From the NCBI GenBank assembly GCA_900557675.1, contig USTO01000025.1, positions 1-9,330 on the forward strand: a DNA stretch of 9,330 nt, written 5' to 3'. The stretch comes from an uncultured Mollicutes bacterium (GTDB lineage: Bacteria; Bacillota_I; Bacilli_A; RF39; UBA660). The notes under the pieces were generated by a model. It did not search any database and was not told the DNA's origin. It was given only the letters and a program-made list of their open reading frames with translations. Positions 6,151 through 9,330 of this stretch are shown piece by piece (position 1 is the stretch's first letter; each line of letters starts with the position of its first letter). Made by a program: the position numbers and the translations under genes.

Positions 6151-6188
6151 GTAATAAAAGTAAGCCTTGATTGGCTTACTTTTATTAC
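6151..6188 (-). terminator. Perfect 16-bp intrinsic terminator after the recD2 unit
   Basis: GTAATAAAAGTAAGCC (6151-6166) and GGCTTACTTTTATTAC (6173-6188) are exact reverse complements around a 6-base loop. On the minus strand the GC core GTAAGCC/GGCTTAC is followed by CTTTTATTAC, an intrinsic terminator for recD2 and the small gene. The stop codon of the small gene (6185-6187) is inside the stem. The symmetry allows it to work in both directions. Confidence 0.85.
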
Positions 6189-6337
6189 ATCATATCTTCT
6201 AAGTCTTCGATGGCTTTGGTTTTGGCTTTATTCATATTTCTTACCCATTTTTTTACATTTCCGTTTTTGACATTTTGATATAGTAGAGTTCCCCCTACTC
6301 CAAGGGCAACCATAGCCATACTGGTTTTTGCATTCAC
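6185..6337 (-). CDS. Small membrane-anchored protein, YrzQ/DUF3918-like
   Basis: This 50-codon gene starts with GTG at 6337 behind AAGGGGTGAT (6341-6350) and ends in TAA. The product begins MNAKTSMAMVALGVGGTLLY, a short glycine-containing hydrophobic segment (about residues 6-20) that could cross or dip into the membrane, then a basic stretch (KNGNVKKWVRNMNKAK) and an acidic end (IEDLEDMM). It looks like the tiny YrzQ/DUF3918 proteins; in B. subtilis yrzQ lies beside the recD2 homologue yrrC, as I recall, and that context fits. No function is established. It begins 63 bases after recD2 and shares its terminator, so it is co-transcribed. ATG triplets in the other frames near the start run into stops (ATG-TGA at 6338), which supports the GTG. 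Confidence 0.7.
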   Translation of the reverse strand: MNAKTSMAMVALGVGGTLLYQNVKNGNVKKWVRNMNKAKTKAIEDLEDMM

Positions 6338-6400
6338 ATTATCACCCCTTTTAGAGTCTATGACTGGTACTTTTGGTACCGTTTTTAGTATGGTTTGTTT

Positions 6401-8569
6401 TTATTTTTTTATACTTTTTAATTGTTCTTTTAGGTTTGTTTTGCGATTTCCGTAATTGTTATTTACGCCATAAATGAAGGCTTCTTTGTCTCCGACGAGA
6501 ATGAGTGTTTTTTTGGCTCTGGTTACGGCGGTATAGACTAGTTTGTTATAGAGCATTCTTTTGAAGGATTTACTGAATGGGATTATGACTATGGGGAATT
6601 CTCCGCCTTGGGATTTATGAATAGAAATGGCGTATCCGTGTGTGAAGTTGGGATAGTCTTTGGGTGTATATGTTATGGTATTTCCATCGTAGTCTATGGT
6701 TATTTCGGTGGTTTTGGTGGTTTTATGGATTGTTTTTATATAACCGAGATCACCGTTATAGATGTTTTTATCGGAGTCGTTTACTAGTTGGAGGATTCTA
6801 TCGCCTTCGCGGTAGGTTATATCACCGGTGGTTACTTCGTTTTTGTGGGGACTTGGTGGATTCATTATTGATTGGGTTTGTTTATTTAGGTTATCGATAC
6901 CGCAAATGGTTTTATACATTGGGGCAAGGATTTGGATATCTTCTTTTTTGAAGCCTTTACTTAGGGCTTTTTGGATTACTGTTGTTATGACACCGGAGAT
7001 ATAGTCGGATGGGCATTCGATGAAGTTGTAATCGTCTTTTATGGTTGTAAAATGGGGGTTTAGGTTTTTGTTTCGTATTTCGTCAGCTAAATCGATTATA
7101 TAGGATCCTTCGTTTTGTCGATAGAGACAGTTTAGTTTTACGACTTTTATTGTTTGGGAAGCGATTAGGTCTCTTAGGATTTGGCCTTCACCTACGCTAG
7201 GGAGTTGGTGGTGGTCGCCTACGAATATGTATTTGGCGTCTTTTTTTGTTCCGTCAAAAAGGGATGAGAGGAGGATGGTGTCTATCATACTGGATTCGTC
7301 TACTATTATGTATTTTTCTTTATTGGGATTATTGATATTGGCTTCGAAGTGGCCGGTGTCTTTATCCCAACCTAGGTATCTATGGATTGTTTGGGCAGGA
7401 AGGTTGGTACTTTCGGTTAGTCTTTTACTGGCACGGCCTGTGGGAGCGAGGAGAGCGATTTCATCGTTACTTGCTTTGTATAGTTCTTTTAGGAGATATA
7501 TTATGGCTTTGACGATGGTGGTTTTTCCGGTTCCAGGGCCGCCAGTTATGATTATTATATTGTTATTGAGGGCTCCTAATATGGCATCTTTTTGGCTAGT
7601 ATCATAAGTTATTTTGTTTTTTATTTCTAGATAGTTTATTTGGGTATTTATGTTTTTTTGGGGTTTGGTTTTTTGGTTTATGAGATGGGCTACTCTACTA
7701 CTTATATTTTTTTCGGCCTCATAGAATTTTTTTAGTTGTATTTCTTTTTCTTTGATGTTTATTTTTTGTTTTTTTTCGAGATAAAGGAGATTGTATTCTA
7801 TGTCATCTTCGTTTAATGTGGGTATGGTGAGGAGGAGATTTTTTATTAGGTCTTCTAGGGATACGTAAGTGTCTCCGGTATTAAAGGTCATTTCGGATAT
7901 TATATGAGTAATGGTGCTTTGGATGCGTCTTGGGTCGGTGGCTTCGATTTTTAGGCCTTGTAGAGCGATTTGGTCAATGGTATTGAAAGGGAGTTCGAGT
8001 TTTTCGCCGACTTCGTAGATGTTTTCGTTCACTTTTTCGAGGGCACGGGTGTCATAGTGTTTAATTATTGTAAATGTTTCCGTGGTGGTGAAGCCGAGTT
8101 TGCCAAGATCTAGGGCGATTTGATTTGTGGCGTCGTATTGGAGCATTTTTTCGTGGATTTTCTTGGCTTTAGCGAGGCTTATTCCTTTTATTTGGGTTAG
8201 GGCATCGGGGTCATTTTTGATTGTTTCTATGGTTTCGGAGGTAAATCTTTCTACTATTTTTTGAGCGGTTTTGATGCCGATAGGGAAAATGTCACTGGAT
8301 AGGTATTCGACTAGTTCATCTTTTTGAGTGGGAAGGATGTTTTCGGTAGTTTCGACAACAAATTGTTTTCCGTATTTGGTATGGTTATTATATTCGCCAA
8401 TAAACTTATGTGTTTCTTTTTCTTTGATTTGGGGAAAACTTCCAACAAAATTTAGGGTTGTATTGGTCACCGAAAGGTCTGTTTCTTTGATTTTTAGGAC
8501 GCCTACGGTATAGCCACTTATTTCGTTTCGGAAGATTATATGGGTTACTTTGCCTATTATGTAATTCAT
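6401..8569 (-). CDS. recD2: RecD2-type ATP-dependent DNA helicase (YrrC family)
   Basis: This is a 5'-3' SF1B helicase acting in DNA repair and replication-fork maintenance without RecBC partners. The 722 residues (B. subtilis homologue about 800) start with the OB-like N-terminal domain (MNYIIGKVTHIIF to about 80) and helix-hairpin-helix segments (IKGISLAKAKKI, 127-138) that mark RecD2 rather than RecBCD RecD. Helicase motifs follow in order: Q-motif TYDTSQKDAI (321-330), Walker A GGPGTGKT (343-350), APTGRASKRL (375-384), Walker B VDESSM (423-428), motif III GDHHQLPSVG (451-460), LYRQNEGSYI (482-491), HGYAISIHKSQGGEF (644-658) and YTAVTRAKK (679-687). All catalytic motifs are intact. The ATG follows AGGTGA. 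It leads the unit with the YrzQ-like gene, behind its own promoter at 8596-8604. Confidence 0.95.
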   Translation of the reverse strand: MNYIIGKVTHIIFRNEISGYTVGVLKIKETDLSVTNTTLNFVGSFPQIKEKETHKFIGEYNNHTKYGKQFVVETTENILPTQKDELVEYLSSDIFPIGIKTAQKIVERFTSETIETIKNDPDALTQIKGISLAKAKKIHEKMLQYDATNQIALDLGKLGFTTTETFTIIKHYDTRALEKVNENIYEVGEKLELPFNTIDQIALQGLKIEATDPRRIQSTITHIISEMTFNTGDTYVSLEDLIKNLLLTIPTLNEDDIEYNLLYLEKKQKINIKEKEIQLKKFYEAEKNISSRVAHLINQKTKPQKNINTQINYLEIKNKITYDTSQKDAILGALNNNIIIITGGPGTGKTTIVKAIIYLLKELYKASNDEIALLAPTGRASKRLTESTNLPAQTIHRYLGWDKDTGHFEANINNPNKEKYIIVDESSMIDTILLSSLFDGTKKDAKYIFVGDHHQLPSVGEGQILRDLIASQTIKVVKLNCLYRQNEGSYIIDLADEIRNKNLNPHFTTIKDDYNFIECPSDYISGVITTVIQKALSKGFKKEDIQILAPMYKTICGIDNLNKQTQSIMNPPSPHKNEVTTGDITYREGDRILQLVNDSDKNIYNGDLGYIKTIHKTTKTTEITIDYDGNTITYTPKDYPNFTHGYAISIHKSQGGEFPIVIIPFSKSFKRMLYNKLVYTAVTRAKKTLILVGDKEAFIYGVNNNYGNRKTNLKEQLKSIKK

Positions 8570-8595
8570 TGTATCACCTGCTTTGTTCTTTTTTC

Positions 8596-8604
8596 ATTAT
8601 AGCA
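8596..8604 (-). promoter_or_regulatory. Extended -10 promoter of recD2
   Basis: On the minus strand TGCTATAAT is a perfect extended -10 (TATAAT at 8596-8601, TG at 8603-8604). The hexamer 17 bases upstream (TTTCGT) is a poor -35. The start would lie near 8589, giving a leader of about 20 bases that carries the AGGTGA ribosome site. It sits between the NUDIX terminator and recD2, so recD2 is independently transcribed. Confidence 0.6.
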
Positions 8605-8710
8605 TATTTTGGATACAAACGAAAGGGTAATTTTGGTTAATTTTTTCTTTTTTTTGGGCCCTAAGGGGGGTACATAAGGGGATTGGTTCTTTATAAGAAA
8701 TTGAACTGGT

Positions 8711-8736
8711 AAAAGGAAAAAGACTTAGGTGTCTTT
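8711..8736 (-). terminator. Small terminator overlapping the end of the NUDIX gene
   Basis: On the minus strand AAAGAC-ACCTAA-GTCTTT forms a 6-bp stem (8719-8736) followed by TTCCTTTT. The NUDIX stop codon (8725-8727) is in the loop. The stem is short and AT-rich, so efficiency is uncertain. Confidence 0.45.
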
Positions 8737-9213
8737 GGTTTTGTTTATGATGATATGATTTAGGGGTTTGTTTGTTTTTAAGAATGGTATTAGTTCTTGG
8801 GGTTTTATGTTATAGTTATCTAGTTTTTCTATTTCAAGCCAAAAGAGGTTCTGTGTTATTTCGAAGCCGTGATCTATTTCTGTGTGGGTAAAGTTTTCAT
8901 CGGGAAGGTTTTGAGATGAGGCTTCATAATAGAAGGATAATTCGTGAATGTTTTTGTGTTTGTTATTTTGGAAAAAGTTTTCGATAAGGCCTTGATAGGT
9001 TTCTACTTTTATTAACTCTCCTATTTCTTCTTGTAATTCTCGTTCGAGGGCCTCCTTAGTGGTTTCACCGAGAGAGGCATAGCCACCTGGGAGGCAGTAA
9101 AAATCGTTGTTGTTCATCTTGGTAAATAGTATTTTATTGTTTTTTTTGATAATGGCTGCTACACGCATTTTGAAATTTTGATGGGGTGTTTCAATCTTGA
9201 TATCTTGGTTCAT
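8725..9213 (-). CDS. NUDIX hydrolase
   Basis: This enzyme would cleave a nucleoside diphosphate linked to another moiety; the substrate is not defined by sequence. The NUDIX box is complete: G44-x5-E50-x7-R58-E59-L-Q-E62-E63-I-G65, in which the glutamates of REQEE bind the catalytic metal. It is preceded by LPGGY, the usual entry to the box. The surrounding beta strands (RVAAIIKKNNKILFTK, 17-32) and a later strand region with LSFYYEA (about 92-98) fit the fold, and the 162 residues are the normal length for a single-domain member. The ATG at 9213 is preceded by AAAGGA with a 7-base spacer. It lies between a terminator upstream (9236-9261) and one at its own end, so it appears monocistronic, although its promoter is not clear. 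MutT-like or ADP-ribose type cannot be decided. Confidence 0.93.
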   Translation of the reverse strand: MNQDIKIETPHQNFKMRVAAIIKKNNKILFTKMNNNDFYCLPGGYASLGETTKEALERELQEEIGELIKVETYQGLIENFFQNNKHKNIHELSFYYEASSQNLPDENFTHTEIDHGFEITQNLFWLEIEKLDNYNIKPQELIPFLKTNKPLNHIIINKTKDT

Positions 9214-9235
9214 AGTTTTTTCCTTTCTTTTTATA

Positions 9236-9261
9236 TAATAAAAACCCTTATATGCTAAGGG
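9236..9261 (-). terminator. Intrinsic terminator of a gene entering from the right edge
   Basis: On the minus strand CCCTTA-GCATA-TAAGGG (9261 down to 9245) forms a 6-bp stem followed by TTTTTATTATAT. It lies about 20 bases before the NUDIX start and would end a transcript coming from beyond the window. Confidence 0.65.
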
Positions 9262-9330
9262 ATAATAATCTTAAATGGTGCGAGTAGGAAAGTTATTTCA
9301 AACTTTTTTCGCAAAAGTAAGTCGTTGCAA
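9262..9330 (-). other. Unresolved right edge, probably the 3' end of an upstream gene
   Basis: A terminator just downstream implies a minus-strand gene or RNA ends here, but the 69 bases do not decide the frame. Three readings are possible: one ending LQRLTFAKKV with TGA (9298-9300), one ending TYFCEKSLK with TAA (9293-9295), and one running into the terminator stem (TAG at 9255-9257). On the plus strand an ATG at 9275 opens a frame MVRVGKLFQTFFAKV to the edge without a good ribosome site. None is recognisable. Confidence 0.3.

Noticed and set aside
6366..6380. Hairpin GGTAC-TTTTG-GTACC between recD2 and the small gene, considered as a terminator.
   Set aside because: The 5-bp stem is not followed by a T-run on the minus strand; recD2 and the small gene probably share the 6151-6188 terminator.
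6664..6951. Plus-strand open frame of 95 codons within recD2.
   Set aside because: It is antisense to intact RecD2 coding sequence and its Trp/Arg/Phe-rich product is an artefact of the opposite strand. The same applies to the other plus-strand frames at 971-1315, 1319-1501, 1730-1921, 2318-2530, 5927-6121, 7227-7607 and 8328-8513.
8656..8672. GGGCCC followed by CCTAAGGGGGG upstream of recD2, considered as a terminator or operator.
   Set aside because: A short GC stem without a T-run on the strand where it would be needed; it gives no recognisable operator.
9275..9330. Plus-strand frame opening at the ATG at 9275 as the start of a divergent gene.
   Set aside because: Weak, badly spaced ribosome site and no promoter; the minus-strand terminator beside it suggests instead that a minus-strand gene ends here. 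Left unresolved.

Overview
The window looks like chromosomal DNA from a low-GC, endospore-forming (or formerly spore-forming) Firmicutes/Bacilli-type bacterium. The evidence is strong AT richness, AGGAGG-type ribosome binding sites, consensus sigma-A promoters, a clear sporulation sigma factor SigG followed by a YlmC/YmxH PRC-barrel gene, and a RecD2-type helicase. TGG is used for Trp and a TGA stop fits the pilD homologue, so there is no sign of a recoded genetic code. I cannot name the species. Every gene I accept is on the minus strand, so the transcriptional order runs from high to low coordinates.

In that order: (1) 9262-9330 is an unresolved edge ending in a terminator. (2) 8725-9213 is a NUDIX hydrolase with its own small terminator. 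(3) 8569-6185 holds recD2 followed by a 50-codon GTG-start membrane-peptide gene resembling YrzQ/DUF3918, closed by a perfect 16-bp terminator stem that overlaps the small gene's stop codon. (4) 6090-5044 is a two-gene sporulation unit, sigG then a ylmC/ymxH-like gene. (5) 5043-4448 is a very AT-rich gap containing a long stem-loop with a third, partly complementary arm. (6) 4499-3214 is a TnpB-only (IS1341-like) insertion element with an intact RuvC triad, its own promoter, a left-end imperfect hairpin and a right end that reads like an omega-RNA scaffold. (7) 3078-1006 is a type IV pilus/competence-type pair, a PilC/GspF/ComGB inner-membrane protein and a PilD/ComC prepilin peptidase, 3 bases apart. 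(8) 935-519 is an unrecognised 138-residue protein with a duplicated KGV(I/M)VSK motif, driven by a near-perfect promoter whose -35 box contains the pilD stop codon. (9) 462-1 is the first 154 residues of an HD-superfamily metal-dependent phosphohydrolase, cut by the window edge.

Most of the window is housekeeping or sporulation chromosome. The accessory content is the TnpB element, which sits between the sporulation unit and the pilus operon, and the non-coding structured stretch beside it. No complete new multi-gene system is evident. The points that most deserve a second look are the TnpB/omega-RNA locus and its guide, the three-armed repeat at 4749-4833, and the uncharacterised duplicated-motif protein at 519-935.
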